From Kitasatospora atroaurantiaca (GTDB lineage: Bacteria > Actinomycetota > Actinomycetes > Streptomycetales > Streptomycetaceae): a stretch of 64,000 nucleotides of DNA. The notes beneath the pieces are model-generated. The model did not search any database. It saw nothing but the letters and a program-made list of their open reading frames with translations, and was not told where the DNA came from. The position numbers and the translations under genes were made by a program. This document shows positions 53,526-61,410 of this stretch, piece by piece. The first letter of the stretch is position 1. Every line of letters starts with the position of its first letter. Location: positions 3,162,001 to 3,226,000 of the forward strand of contig NZ_VIVR01000001.1 in assembly GCF_007828955.1 (NCBI RefSeq), in the 5' to 3' direction.

Positions 53526-55175
53526 TCAGCCGTGCAGGTAGACGATGCCGAGCTTGCTCAGCTGCCAGAGCTGGTTGGCCGCGCCGGTGTCCTCGGCCAG
53601 CTCGACCAGCGGGTTCCCCTGGCCGTCCAGGTGGCTGGAGGCGGTGGCCACCTTGGTCTGGTCCTGGGAGTCGGCCAGCTTGTAGGTGCCGTTGCCGGCC
53701 GGCTTGAAGATCCAGTGCTGGTTCCCGCCGCCGTTGCAGCCCCACTGCTCCAGCCGCGTCCCGGGGGCGGTGGAGGCTCCGGTGGCGTCCAGGCACATGT
53801 TGCGGTTGCCGCTGAAGTCGAGCTCGTAACTGCCGCCCGACTTGATCTCCAGGACGAAGGACTGGTTGAGCCCGCCGGTCGCCCGGTAGGTGATGGCGTT
53901 ACGGCCGTTGGTGCTGTCGCCGTAGGTGCCGCCGCCCGCGAGGTCGAGGACCTGGCCGTTGGAGGCGTTGGTGAGCTGGTACCAGGCGCCGTCCTCGGGC
54001 TTGTCCGGCAAGGGCTGACCAGGGGTCAGCGGCTCGATCGAGGTGGTGTTCTGCTGGCTGAGCGTGCAGAACGCCTCCTTCTGGGAGGGCTGCTGGTAGA
54101 ACTGGGCCAGGCAGCGCGCCTCGCCCGCGTAGCCGGCGACCCGCAGGTGGTACGACTGGCGGACCATGTTCATGCAGACGCCCGGGATGCCGATCTCGTG
54201 GTCGCAGCCGTTGCGGGTCTTCTCCGAGAGGTCGATCACGTCGCCGTTGGTGTACTCGTACGGCGAACTGGTCCACTCCGCGCAGACCTCGTGGCCGTAG
54301 CTGACCCGCCGCTGGTCCAGGTACCGCACGCCGGGCACCTGGGAGGCGGCCTGCCGCAGCGCGTCACTCAGCTGCGGCACCACCCAGTTGTGGCCCCAGG
54401 CCAGGTCCTCGGGGAAGGCCGGGCAGCCGTCCGCGATCTTGCCGGCGTAGTCGTTGCGGCGGATGTCGGGGGTGATCGGCGTGAAGTAGGACTGGAAGAC
54501 CAGCTGGTACGAGGAGTCCGCGTACCCCGCCGAGCGCATGGTGTTGCGGACGTTGGTCAGCGCGGCGACCACCTTGGGGATGACGCGCACCGCCCGCTGC
54601 CGGATGGCGTCGCTGCCGATGGTGTCGCGGCAGCCCTGCGACTTCGGGATCGGGAAGTACTGGGCGAGGCAGCTCAGCATGATGCCGCTGAAGTCGAAGT
54701 CGTCGTTGGCGCCGATCGTGACGACGACCATCTTGACGTCGTACTGGGCGGCCGTCCGGGCGAGTTGGACGTCCTGCTTCTCCTCGCCGAAGTCGCCGCT
54801 GCCCGAGCCGGTGATCTTCGCCAGTTCGGGGTCGCTGACCAGGTCGCCGGTCTGGGCGCCGGAGCAGGCGAGGTCGATCGGGGTGACGCCGCCGAGGCCG
54901 GTGACGAAGATCTCCGACTTGTCGTGCCGGTGACAGTAGTTGGTGGGGGTGTCGGTGCCGGGGACGTACGCGTCGTTGGTGTCGGAGCCCGCGCCCTCGC
55001 CGGAGATGGCGCTGTCGCCGAGGGCGACGATGGCGGCGGGCCTGGCGGTGGCGGCGGAGGTGTCCGCGACGGCGTTCGGTGCCCCGGCGAGGGCGAAGGT
55101 GGCTATCAACCCGGCTGTGGCCAGCAGGGCGCCGGGGCGATATCGGCGCGCGCCTGACAGATGTGACCTGGTCAC
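53526..55175 (-). CDS. Secreted SGNH/GDSL esterase with ricin-type lectin domain
   Basis: A 549-residue exported hydrolase. A signal peptide ends after APNAVA (about residue 37). The SGNH domain has the catalytic serine S55 in VALGDSAISGEG, the oxyanion residues in CSGAQTGD and TIGANDDFD, and the final His in QSYHLRVAGYAGEA. A C-terminal ricin-type beta-trefoil (from about residue 405) has repeated QxW-type motifs (LEQWGCNGGGNQHWIFKP, NQLWQLSKL). It probably cuts ester bonds on carbohydrate or lipid substrates outside the cell. The GTG start has AAGGAG upstream. Confidence 0.92.
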   Translation of the reverse strand: MTRSHLSGARRYRPGALLATAGLIATFALAGAPNAVADTSAATARPAAIVALGDSAISGEGAGSDTNDAYVPGTDTPTNYCHRHDKSEIFVTGLGGVTPIDLACSGAQTGDLVSDPELAKITGSGSGDFGEEKQDVQLARTAAQYDVKMVVVTIGANDDFDFSGIMLSCLAQYFPIPKSQGCRDTIGSDAIRQRAVRVIPKVVAALTNVRNTMRSAGYADSSYQLVFQSYFTPITPDIRRNDYAGKIADGCPAFPEDLAWGHNWVVPQLSDALRQAASQVPGVRYLDQRRVSYGHEVCAEWTSSPYEYTNGDVIDLSEKTRNGCDHEIGIPGVCMNMVRQSYHLRVAGYAGEARCLAQFYQQPSQKEAFCTLSQQNTTSIEPLTPGQPLPDKPEDGAWYQLTNASNGQVLDLAGGGTYGDSTNGRNAITYRATGGLNQSFVLEIKSGGSYELDFSGNRNMCLDATGASTAPGTRLEQWGCNGGGNQHWIFKPAGNGTYKLADSQDQTKVATASSHLDGQGNPLVELAEDTGAANQLWQLSKLGIVYLHG

Positions 55176-55487
55176 GCATGACTCCTTGAGAGGGTGGGGG
55201 GCCACTCGGCGTGCGCCGGGCGGCGCGGAGCATGGAGCGTGCACATCACCGGCCGGGCGCCTGGGGGTGCGCGTCGGACGGTAAAAGGTGAGTCGGCCTC
55301 ATATGTTAGGTACTGACAAGTAACTCAACAAGGGTCATGACAACGCCGGCGCAAGGGAGTTCTGGACACAGCAGAGCCGCCGCCCGACGTCTCAGGAGGG
55401 GAGACGGAGAGCGGCGGCTCGGTGCTACGGAATCGACCGGAGGACCCGCTGAGCCTCGGAGCGTCAGTCAGGCGCCAGTGGCCCGAG
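55176..55487. other. Intergenic region with hairpin terminator of the first chaplin gene
   Basis: This 312-base gap lies between the esterase start and the 3' end of the first chaplin gene. A two-tier hairpin at 55374-55420 (outer arms GAGCCGCCGC/GCGGCGGCTC, inner CGTCTC/GAGACG) is placed to end chaplin transcription. The esterase promoter is presumably in the AT-richer stretch 55290-55340, but no hexamers are certain. Confidence 0.6.
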
Positions 55488-55727
55488 TCAGCCGACGTTC
55501 GCGCAGGAGTTGCCGAACGCCGGGTTCAGCGCGGCGATCACGTTGACGGTGTTGCCGCAGAGGTTGACCGGGATGTGCACCGGAACCTGGACAGCGTTGC
55601 CCGACAGCACACCGGGGGAGCCGGCCGCGACGCCCTCGGCCTCGGCGCTCGCCGCGGCGGTGCCCGCACCAGCCGCAACAATGCCGACAACGGCGGCGCC
55701 GACGGCGGCGGCCTTCTTGATGCTCAT
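55488..55727 (-). CDS. Short chaplin
   Basis: A 79-residue hydrophobic surface protein that assembles into amyloid-like fibrils on aerial hyphae and spores. A signal peptide (MSIKKAAAVGAAVVGIVAAGAGTAAASA) precedes the chaplin domain with its hallmark sequence SPGVLSGNAVQVPVHIPVN, then LCGNTVNVIAALNPAFGNSCAN, with the two conserved cysteines. No sorting signal, so it is of the short class. CGAGGAG precedes ATG 55727. It is divergent from the next chaplin gene. Confidence 0.95.
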   Translation of the reverse strand: MSIKKAAAVGAAVVGIVAAGAGTAAASAEAEGVAAGSPGVLSGNAVQVPVHIPVNLCGNTVNVIAALNPAFGNSCANVG

Positions 55728-55987
55728 ATGAGTCTCCTCGTTAATCAGATCTTCCAATTGCCGCAGCAGCGAGAGGCTCAGCATGGAAGCGCACGGGCGT
55801 GCGTCATCCCCAACGAGCCCTGCCTCGACCAGTTGCGCCCGGCCTTCCACATTCACCCACTTGCACCAATCACGGCATTCGGGTGATCACCGAAGCCGCC
55901 CGTTTCCCTCCGCGTGCTTGGTCGTTCTTACTGGCGAAACGAGCTCCACCCACGTCCTCGCTAGCACGCAAGAAATGAGACCGCACC

Positions 55988-56239
55988 ATGCGCAAGCTCG
56001 CCTACGGCGCGTTCGGCTCCGCGGCTGCCGCGGCCCTGCTGCTCGGCGGCGCCGCCACCGCCTCTGCCCACCACGCCCATGGCGCGTCGGCCGAGGGCGT
56101 TGCCGCCGGCTCCCCCGGTGTTGCGTCGGGAAACCTGATCCAGGTTCCGGTGCACATTCCGGTCAACGTCTGCGGCAACACCGTCAACGTGATCGGCGCG
56201 CTGAACCCGGCGTTCGGCAACTCCTGCGCCAACGTCTGA
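55988..56239 (+). CDS. Short chaplin
   Basis: An 83-residue short chaplin. Signal peptide MRKLAYGAFGSAAAAALLLGG with cleavage expected near ATASA, then an unusual HHAHGASAEG segment and the chaplin domain (GVASGNLIQVPVHIPVNVCG, TVNVIGALNPAFGNSCANV). Both cysteines are present. Same role as the neighbouring chaplins. The HHAHG lead-in to the domain is histidine-rich compared with the others. Confidence 0.94.
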   Translation: MRKLAYGAFGSAAAAALLLGGAATASAHHAHGASAEGVAAGSPGVASGNLIQVPVHIPVNVCGNTVNVIGALNPAFGNSCANV

Positions 56240-56290
56240 TTCCGACGGGCCCGCCGGAGCAATTCGGCAGGCCGGCTCAGCCCATGACTC

Positions 56291-56343
56291 CCAGGAGAGT
56301 CCAACTCCGTTTCGAACTTCCGTTCTTGCGGACACTCTCCTGG
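56291..56343 (+). terminator. Putative terminator after the second chaplin gene
   Basis: A perfect 10-bp stem CCAGGAGAGT (56291-56300) with ACTCTCCTGG (56334-56343) and a 33-base loop, about 50 bases beyond the stop. The long loop makes it a moderate call. Confidence 0.5.
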
Positions 56344-56555
56344 ACGCGCCGCAATGCGACCAATTCTCGGCCGTGAGAGAAATGGTGGCGGGCGCGTGAA
56401 AAAAGCGGCCAGGCACCGCCCAAGCCACGGGCGACACGCAGCTCTTGGGCCGCGTGAGTGACAATCACGGTGCATCCCAAAACCATCGGGCGATGATTCT
56501 GATTCGCCCGGCTCCCGACCATCCAAAGTCGGGCAGAAAACGGAGGAAGAACCAT

Positions 56556-56798
56556 ATGCGCAACTTCAAGAAGGCTGCTGTCCTCTCTCTCGCCGCCGCC
56601 GGTCTGGTGCTGGGCTCGGCCGGTGTCGCCGGCGCGAGCGCCGAGGCCGAGGGCGTCGCGGCCAACTCGCCCGGCGTGCTCTCCGGCAACCTGATCCAGG
56701 TTCCCGTGCACGTCCCGATCAACGTCTGCGGCAACACCGTCAACGTGATCGGCCTGCTCAACCCGGCGTTCGGCAACCACTGCGCCAACATCGGCTGA
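56556..56798 (+). CDS. Short chaplin
   Basis: An 80-residue short chaplin. Signal peptide MRNFKKAAVLSLAAAGLVLG with cleavage near AGASA, then the domain EGVAANSPGVLSGNLIQVPV, HVPINVCGNTVNVIGLLNPA and FGNHCANIG with both cysteines. The ATG follows a strong ribosome site (GGAGGAAG). About 100 bases upstream is a 7-bp inverted repeat, CGGGCGA/TCGCCCG (56487-56510), of unknown role. Confidence 0.95.
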   Translation: MRNFKKAAVLSLAAAGLVLGSAGVAGASAEAEGVAANSPGVLSGNLIQVPVHVPINVCGNTVNVIGLLNPAFGNHCANIG

Positions 56799-56825
56799 AT
56801 CAGCGAAAGCTGACTCGGTTGTGCC

Positions 56826-56859
56826 TGCGCCGCACCCCGCGCAAACAGGGTGCGGCGCA
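56826..56859 (+). terminator. Hairpin between two chaplin genes
   Basis: A perfect 12-bp stem TGCGCCGCACCC with GGGTGCGGCGCA and a 10-base loop, directly after one chaplin gene and 35 bases before the next. It may terminate the first transcript or act as an attenuator or 3'-end stabiliser. Confidence 0.8.
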
Positions 56860-56893
56860 CCCTCCCCGTGTGTGATCTAGGAGATCAACCCCC

Positions 56894-57172
56894 ATGCAGA
56901 ACGTGAAGAAGGCCGCCGTCATCTCCGCCGCCGCGGCCGGCCTGGTGCTGGCCGGTGCCGGTGTCGCCAGTGCCGGCGCCGAGGCCGAGGGCGTCGCCAC
57001 CAACTCCCCCGGTGTGCTGTCCGGCAACCTGATCCAGGTCCCCGTGCACGTCCCGGTGAACGTCTGTGGCAACAGCGTCAACGTGATCGGCCTGCTGAAC
57101 CCGGCGTTCGGCAACTCCTGCGCCAACGTGGACATCCCCAAGGAGCACGAGCACGAAGAGGACTGCCCCTGA
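56894..57172 (+). CDS. Chaplin with a charged His/Glu-rich C-terminal extension
   Basis: A 92-residue chaplin with a signal peptide (cleavage near AGAGVASA) and the standard domain, EGVATNSPGVLSGNLIQVPV through NSVNVIGLLNPAFGNSCANV. Unlike its neighbours it continues with DIPKEHEHEEDCP, adding acidic residues, two His and a third Cys. The short-class chaplins normally end at the last conserved residues, so the tail is unusual. ATG 56894; the upstream hairpin lies 35 bases away. Confidence 0.92.
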   Translation: MQNVKKAAVISAAAAGLVLAGAGVASAGAEAEGVATNSPGVLSGNLIQVPVHVPVNVCGNSVNVIGLLNPAFGNSCANVDIPKEHEHEEDCP

Positions 57173-57201
57173 TCACCCGCTGATCGGCACCTCTGCCTTG
57201 C

Positions 57202-57241
57202 GCGAACTGCCCCTCGGCCCCTCGGCCGGGGGGCAGTTCGC
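57202..57241 (+). terminator. Hairpin terminator
   Basis: The arms GCGAACTGCCCC (57202-57213) and GGGGCAGTTCGC (57230-57241) form a 12-bp stem after the extended chaplin gene. The loop can pair further. Confidence 0.8.
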
Positions 57242-57287
57242 ATCGGTACGACTGAATGAGCACCTCTCACTGAAGGGTTGGTACCCC

Positions 57288-57677
57288 ATGCTTCGAAAGA
57301 CGAGCGGAGCCGGCCTGCTGACCGCGCTGGGCGCGGCGATGCTGCTGGGCGCCACCGCACCGGCCGCCTCCGCCGAGTCCGGCACGGGCGACACCTCGCT
57401 GCCGCAGCCGTCGACCCACCTGCAGTCCACCGACGTCGGCCCGGCACTGGGCGGCGTGACGGGCGCGCTCGGGTACTCCGTGACGCCCGTGAAGACCCTC
57501 CGGCTGGACCCGTTTGCCCAGTCCTCGGCGGATGTGCTGAACAACGGCGTCGCGGTCGAGCCGGACAACGGCCTGAAGCCGGTGACCACCGGCATGCTGA
57601 CCGCTCCGCTGAGCAACGGCGGCGGGGTGAAGGACCTGCCGCACGTCGGCCCGCTGCTCGGGGTGCTGCCCGGCTGA
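57288..57677 (+). CDS. Small secreted protein of unknown function
   Basis: A 129-residue exported protein. Signal peptide MLRKTSGAGLLTALGAAMLL with cleavage near APAASA (about residue 29). The mature 100 residues contain several short Gly/Pro-rich stretches (GPALGGVTGALGYSVTPV, LSNGGGVKDLPHVGPLLG) and no cysteine or recognised catalytic motif. It lies between chaplin and rodlin genes. I do not recognise the family; association with surface structures is inferred from position only. Confidence 0.75.
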   Translation: MLRKTSGAGLLTALGAAMLLGATAPAASAESGTGDTSLPQPSTHLQSTDVGPALGGVTGALGYSVTPVKTLRLDPFAQSSADVLNNGVAVEPDNGLKPVTTGMLTAPLSNGGGVKDLPHVGPLLGVLPG

Positions 57678-57701
57678 ACGGCCGGCGCACCGGACGTACG
57701 G

Positions 57702-57743
57702 AAGGGCCCGGCGTCTCCCCCGAGGGGGTGGCACCGGGCCCTT
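57702..57743. terminator. Hairpin terminator
   Basis: A 10-bp stem AAGGGCCCGG (57702-57711) with CCGGGCCCTT (57734-57743), followed by TCTG, between two convergent genes. An inner CCCC/GGGG pairing may extend it. Confidence 0.75.
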
Positions 57744-57786
57744 TCTGATGACCTCGCCGGGTCGTTCGGCCGTACCTGCCGAGGGG

Positions 57787-58452
57787 TCAGGCCTGGGTCT
57801 GGTCCAGAACGCCCGTGACGGTGCCGGTGGTGGTGGCCGTCAGGCTCTTCAGCGAGTCGGTGACCGAGATGCGCTTGTCGTCACCGCCCAGGCTGGCCTT
57901 GGCGCCGGGGATCGCCTGCACCGGCGCGGTGATCAGCTGCGGGTCGATCTCACCGAACCCGAGGGCACCGTCCGCGAGTTGGCCGCTGCTGCCCTCGACC
58001 CAGGTGACCGGCTGGCCCAGCGTGAGGCCGGGGCCGCCGGCGTTCAGCGGAGCGGCGGGGGCATCCACCAGCAGGTCGCCGAGCTCGGTGCTGCGGTCCG
58101 CGGTCGGCAGCGGGACGGAGGCCTGCAGAGCGGGGCCGACCTTGCCGGTGGGGATCGACGGGACGATCCGGTCCGGGATCAGCTGGTGATCGGCCTTGCC
58201 CTCCGGGACCGGCGGCATCAGCAGCGAGGTGGGCACCCCGCCGGAGATCTTGCCGCCCGCCGGAAGCAGCGGAAGCGGGTCGGTCGCCGCCCCGAGCGGG
58301 ATCGTGAACGGCACCTCCTTGGTGGCCAACTCGTCCTCGATCGCCGCCACCTGACCCGGAGTCATCGGAGCTGCCGCGGCGGCGCCCTGGGCCGTGACGA
58401 CACCGGCGCCGACCGCCAGCAGCAACGCGCCGGCCCGCTTGGAGAGCTTCAT
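57787..58452 (-). CDS. Secreted Ala/Pro-rich protein of unknown function
   Basis: A 221-residue exported protein. Signal peptide MKLSKRAGALLLAVGAGVVT ends near residue 28 (AQGAAAAA), followed by MTPGQVAAIEDELATKEVPF and a mature region rich in Pro, Leu and Ala (PLPLLPAGGKISGGVPTSLL) with no cysteine. It ends with a Thr-rich stretch (TDSLKSLTATTTGTVTGVLD). No known domain was recognised. It is divergent from the first rodlin gene, and a possible BldN-type promoter precedes it. Confidence 0.75.
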   Translation of the reverse strand: MKLSKRAGALLLAVGAGVVTAQGAAAAAPMTPGQVAAIEDELATKEVPFTIPLGAATDPLPLLPAGGKISGGVPTSLLMPPVPEGKADHQLIPDRIVPSIPTGKVGPALQASVPLPTADRSTELGDLLVDAPAAPLNAGGPGLTLGQPVTWVEGSSGQLADGALGFGEIDPQLITAPVQAIPGAKASLGGDDKRISVTDSLKSLTATTTGTVTGVLDQTQA

Positions 58453-58517
58453 GCTAATCACCGATCTGTCTGTGAGCTTTTGACGGAGAGCTGCTGTGCA
58501 GCAGAAAACACTCTGTC

Positions 58518-58545
58518 TCAACGACCCACGCATGGCCGGATAGCG
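58518..58545 (-). promoter_or_regulatory. Possible BldN-type promoter of the 57787-58452 gene
   Basis: On the minus strand a perfect CGTTGA -10 element (58523 to 58518) lies 16 bases from a weak -35 (CGCTAT, 58545 to 58540). The -10 is about 65 bases before the ATG. The BldN consensus is approximately CGTAAC-16/17-CGTTGA. The -35 is poor, so this is tentative. Confidence 0.35.
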
Positions 58546-58714
58546 CCAGTTAACCAGTATGGCCTAATAATCCCACCGGATCGCCGACCCCGTGATGATC
58601 CGTCACCCGTTCTCGAAGAATCCGCGTAACTTTCCGCGCCGTCATTCTTTGATCTAAATGTCGCAGCCACGACGGCGGCAGGATCGGATGCCACGGAATC
58701 CCCCCTGACGGGCT

Positions 58715-58743
58715 AGCAACCGCAGACCTGGTCTTCTCGTTGA
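58715..58743 (+). promoter_or_regulatory. Probable BldN-type promoter of the first rodlin gene
   Basis: AGCAAC (58715-58720) and CGTTGA (58738-58743) are separated by 17 bases, close to the CGTAAC-16/17-CGTTGA consensus of BldN, which is known to control chaplin and rodlin genes. The -10 is 70 bases before the ATG at 58814. Confidence 0.55.
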
Positions 58744-58813
58744 ACGCGTTGAACGAACACAGTCGAGACCGCCGAGACGGCGAATCCCAGCATTTCAGAG
58801 AGGTATCTCCCCC

Positions 58814-59158
58814 ATGCTCAAGAAGACTTTCGCGACCTTCGGCCTGGTTGCCGCCGCCATGGCCGCGGCGTCCACCCCCGCCGTCGCCATCGGCAACCAG
58901 GACGGGCAGGCGGGTTCCATCCAGGGCAACGGCGGCACCAACGCCACGGGCACCTGGGGCAACCACAGCCCGAACTTCCACTTCCTCGACAACCCGAACA
59001 TCTGCCTCCCGGAGATCCACAACATCGGCGTCGGCGTGCTCGGTGTCGCGGTCCCGGTCGAGGTGGACGCCCTGAACAACACGCCGAAGCAGACCTGCGT
59101 GGTCGGCCAGGGCACCCTCGGCAGCGGTGACGGCGGCGTGTCCCACCTGGTCGGCTGA
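58814..59158 (+). CDS. Rodlin
   Basis: A 114-residue secreted protein that organises chaplin fibrils into paired rodlets on the spore surface. Signal peptide MLKKTFATFGLVAAAMAAAS (cleavage near AVA, residue 25). Hallmarks of rodlins are GQAGSIQGNGGTNATGTWGN, HSPNFHFLDNPNICLPEIHN, VGVAVPVEV-like VLGVAVPVEVDALNNTP and CVVGQGTLGSGDGGVSHLVG. Two cysteines. A second copy lies 122 bases downstream. Confidence 0.96.
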   Translation: MLKKTFATFGLVAAAMAAASTPAVAIGNQDGQAGSIQGNGGTNATGTWGNHSPNFHFLDNPNICLPEIHNIGVGVLGVAVPVEVDALNNTPKQTCVVGQGTLGSGDGGVSHLVG

Positions 59159-59280
59159 CCAGCCGCACCGCGGCCCCCAAGGCCCATCTGAACCATCCGA
59201 ATCACCCTGAACCGCCAGTTCAGTCAGTACCACCGGCTTTCCCCGCTCCACTCCCATCAGATCCGAAAAGGAACAGAAAA

Positions 59281-59625
59281 ATGATCAAGAAGGCTCTTGC
59301 CGCGTTCGGTGTCGCCGCTGCCGGTCTGGCCATGACCGCCGCCCCCGCCATGGCGATCGCCGACCAGGACGGGCAGGCCAGCTCCGTTCAGGGCAACGGT
59401 GGCACCAACGCGACCGGCACCGCCGGCAACCACAGCCCGAACTTCCACACCCTGGACAACCCGAACCTCTGCCTGCCGGAGGTCCACAACATCGCGGTGG
59501 CCGTCATCGGTGTCGCGGTTCCGGTCGAGGTCAACGCCCTCAACACCAACCCGGAGCAGACCTGCGTCGTGGGCCAGAACACCCTGGGCAGCGGCGACGG
59601 CGGCGTCAGCCACCTGATCGGCTGA
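59281..59625 (+). CDS. Rodlin
   Basis: A 114-residue rodlin of the same length and layout as the upstream copy, with most positions identical and conservative changes elsewhere (QDGQASSVQGNGGTNATG, then NPNLCLPEVHNIAVAVIGVA, and CVVGQNTLGSGDGG). Signal peptide with cleavage near PAMAIA. The ATG follows AAGGA. The two genes are in tandem, whereas in S. coelicolor rdlA and rdlB are, from memory, differently arranged. A terminator follows. Confidence 0.96.
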   Translation: MIKKALAAFGVAAAGLAMTAAPAMAIADQDGQASSVQGNGGTNATGTAGNHSPNFHTLDNPNLCLPEVHNIAVAVIGVAVPVEVNALNTNPEQTCVVGQNTLGSGDGGVSHLIG

Positions 59626-59643
59626 TCAACCCGCAGCGTCCGG

Positions 59644-59688
59644 CCGCCGGGTCCGGGGGGAGCTTCTCCTCCTGGGCCCGGCGGTTTT
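59644..59688 (+). terminator. Terminator after the second rodlin gene
   Basis: The arms CCGCCGGGTCC (59644-59654) and GGGCCCGGCGG (59674-59684) pair with one G-T wobble and are followed by TTTT. Confidence 0.85.
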
Positions 59689-59889
59689 CGTCTGCCTGCC
59701 GCACAGACCGCTCGCGGCGGCGGATCCCGTTCGGCTGCGGTGCGTTCGGGTGACAGGCCGTCAGTGCGGCGCGTACTGCGTACCGCGAGCAGCACCGGTG
59801 TGATCACGTGTATTTCCCGCCCTATCACGCAGTCCGTCGGCACTGTCCGCAGGGCGCCGACGGTCTACTGCACCAGAGAGGACAGATTC

Positions 59890-60147
59890 ATGAAGAGCAT
59901 GCTGGGCAAGGCCTTGCTGACCACGGTCGGCGCACTGGCCATCGCCGGTGTCTCGGCGCCGGCGTACGCACACGTCGACGCCGGCGGCGGCGGCCACTTC
60001 ATCGCGACGGCGGAAGAGCCGTTCGTCGCCGGTGAGCAGCACGGCTGGGCCGTCACCGACCACATCTTCGTGGCCGGGCACCAGTGGGGCTGGGCGACCA
60101 GCACCGCCACCGGCGGCGGCGCCGAGGGCATCGTCCACATCGACTGA
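59890..60147 (+). CDS. Small secreted His/Trp-rich protein with internal repeat
   Basis: An 85-residue exported protein. Signal peptide MKSMLGKALLTTVGALAIAG with cleavage near SAPAYA (about residue 27). The mature 58 residues include two copies of a 15-residue unit of type FVAG(E/H)Q-x-GWA-x-T (EPFVAGEQHGWAVTD, then HIFVAGHQWGWATST), many His and Trp, and a Gly-rich segment at each end. No cysteines. Not recognised; its place next to rodlins suggests a surface role. Confidence 0.75.
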   Translation: MKSMLGKALLTTVGALAIAGVSAPAYAHVDAGGGGHFIATAEEPFVAGEQHGWAVTDHIFVAGHQWGWATSTATGGGAEGIVHID

Positions 60148-60165
60148 CGCCGGGTCGGACAGCAG

Positions 60166-60201
60166 CCGAGGCCGGGTCCCGATCACGGGGCCCGGCCTCG
60201 G
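60166..60201. terminator. Bidirectional hairpin terminator
   Basis: The arms CCGAGGCCGGGTCCC (60166-60180) and GGGGCCCGGCCTCGG (60187-60201) form a 15-bp stem with one wobble, between the small secreted gene and hemB, which converge. Confidence 0.85.
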
Positions 60202-60216
60202 TCGTACGGGGAGCTG

Positions 60217-61197
60217 CTATCGCAGCATCCTGGCCGCCTCGACGGCCCAGTAGGTCAGGATCTGCTCGGCACCGGCCCGGCGGATCGAGGTGAGCGTCTC
60301 CAGGATGATCCGCTCGCGGTCCACCCAGCCGTTGGCGGCAGCGGCCTCGATCATCGAGTACTCGCCGGAGACCTGGTACGCGGCCACCGGTACCGGCGAG
60401 GCGTCGGCGATCTGGCGCAGGATGTCCAGGTACGCCATGGCCGGCTTCACCATCACCAGGTCGGCGCCCTCGGCGACGTCCTGCTGCAGCTCGCGCAGCG
60501 ACTCACGGGCGTTGGCCGGGTCCTGCTGGTACGTCTTGCGGTCGCCCTTGAGCGAGGAGCCGACGGCCTCGCGGAACGGGCCGTAGAAGGCCGAGGCGTA
60601 CTTGGCGGTGTAGGCGAGGATGCCGGTCTCCTGGTGGCCCGCCTCGTCCAGCGCGCGGCGGATCACGCCGATCTGACCGTCCATCATCCCGGACGGGCCG
60701 ACCAGGTGGACGCCCGCGTCGGCCTGGACGACGGCCATCTCCTTGTACCGCTCCAGGGTGGCGTCGTTGTCCACACTGCCGTCCTCGGCGAGGACGCCGC
60801 AGTGGCCGTGGTCGGTGTACTCGTCCAGACAGAGGTCGGACATCACCACGAGCGCGTCGCCGACCTCCGAGACCACGTCCCGGATCGCCTTCTGCAGGAT
60901 GCCGTCCGGGTTGGTGCCCTCGCTGCCGACGGCGTCCTGGACCTCGGGGACGCCGAACAGCATGATGCCGCCCAGGCCCGCCTCGGCGGCCTCCACGGCG
61001 GCCTTCCGCAGGGTGTCCCTGGTGTGCTGGACGATGCCCGGCATCGAGGCGATCGGGCGCGGCTCGGCGATGCCCTCGCGGACGAAGGCGGGCAGGATCA
61101 GCTCGGCCGGGTGCAGCCGGGTCTCCGCGACCAGCCGACGCATCGCCGGGGTCGAGCGCAGGCGGCGCGGGCGTACGTACGGGAATTCAGCGGACAT
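60217..61197 (-). CDS. hemB: Delta-aminolaevulinic acid dehydratase (porphobilinogen synthase)
   Basis: A 326-residue haem-pathway enzyme joining two aminolaevulinate molecules. The Schiff-base lysines are K199 in [13 protein letters not shown] and K251 in [10 protein letters not shown]. The metal-binding region is [14 protein letters not shown] with C123 and C133, of the Cys-containing type. ATG 61197. It follows the hemC-hemD pair on the same strand with the inverted repeat copy E between, so it may have its own promoter. Confidence 0.96.
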   Translation of the reverse strand: MSAEFPYVRPRRLRSTPAMRRLVAETRLHPAELILPAFVREGIAEPRPIASMPGIVQHTRDTLRKAAVEAAEAGLGGIMLFGVPEVQDAVGSEGTNPDGILQKAIRDVVSEVGDALVVMSDLCLDEYTDHGHCGVLAEDGSVDNDATLERYKEMAVVQADAGVHLVGPSGMMDGQIGVIRRALDEAGHQETGILAYTAKYASAFYGPFREAVGSSLKGDRKTYQQDPANARESLRELQQDVAEGADLVMVKPAMAYLDILRQIADASPVPVAAYQVSGEYSMIEAAAANGWVDRERIILETLTSIRRAGAEQILTYWAVEAARMLR

Positions 61198-61289
61198 GGC
61201 TTCTCTCTCCGGACGAATGGGGGAACTGTACGCAACCGGGTAACCACAACGGGGGCGCGGGCACCCGTACGCACATGGTCGACCACAGC

Positions 61290-61361
61290 AGGGGCGCGGG
61301 GAACTGCGCGATCAACCGTGCACCTTCGTTGTGCCCTGGTCGCGCAGTTCCCCGCGCCCCT
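61290..61361. repeat. Intergenic inverted repeat, copy E
   Basis: The most regular copy: perfect 22-bp arms (61290-61311 and 61340-61361) with a 28-base loop; the core is GGGGAACTGCGCGA. Related partial units flank it at about 61251 and 61387. It lies between the hemD 3' end and the hemB start, on the minus strand. Confidence 0.9.
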
Positions 61362-61410
61362 GAAGGTACCCAGTTGCGTTGGTGAGCCCCGCGCCCCTGG
61401 GGGAAGCCCC

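Noticed and set aside
53481..55157. A 558-codon plus-strand frame opposite the SGNH esterase
   Set aside because: It is antisense to a gene with a signal peptide, SGNH motifs and ricin repeats. The plus-strand product is Val/Gly/Asp-rich without domains.
56372..56400. CGTGAG-17-CGTGAA as a BldN promoter for the third chaplin gene
   Set aside because: The -10 differs from CGTTGA, the element lies about 155 bases from the start codon and there is no supporting evidence.
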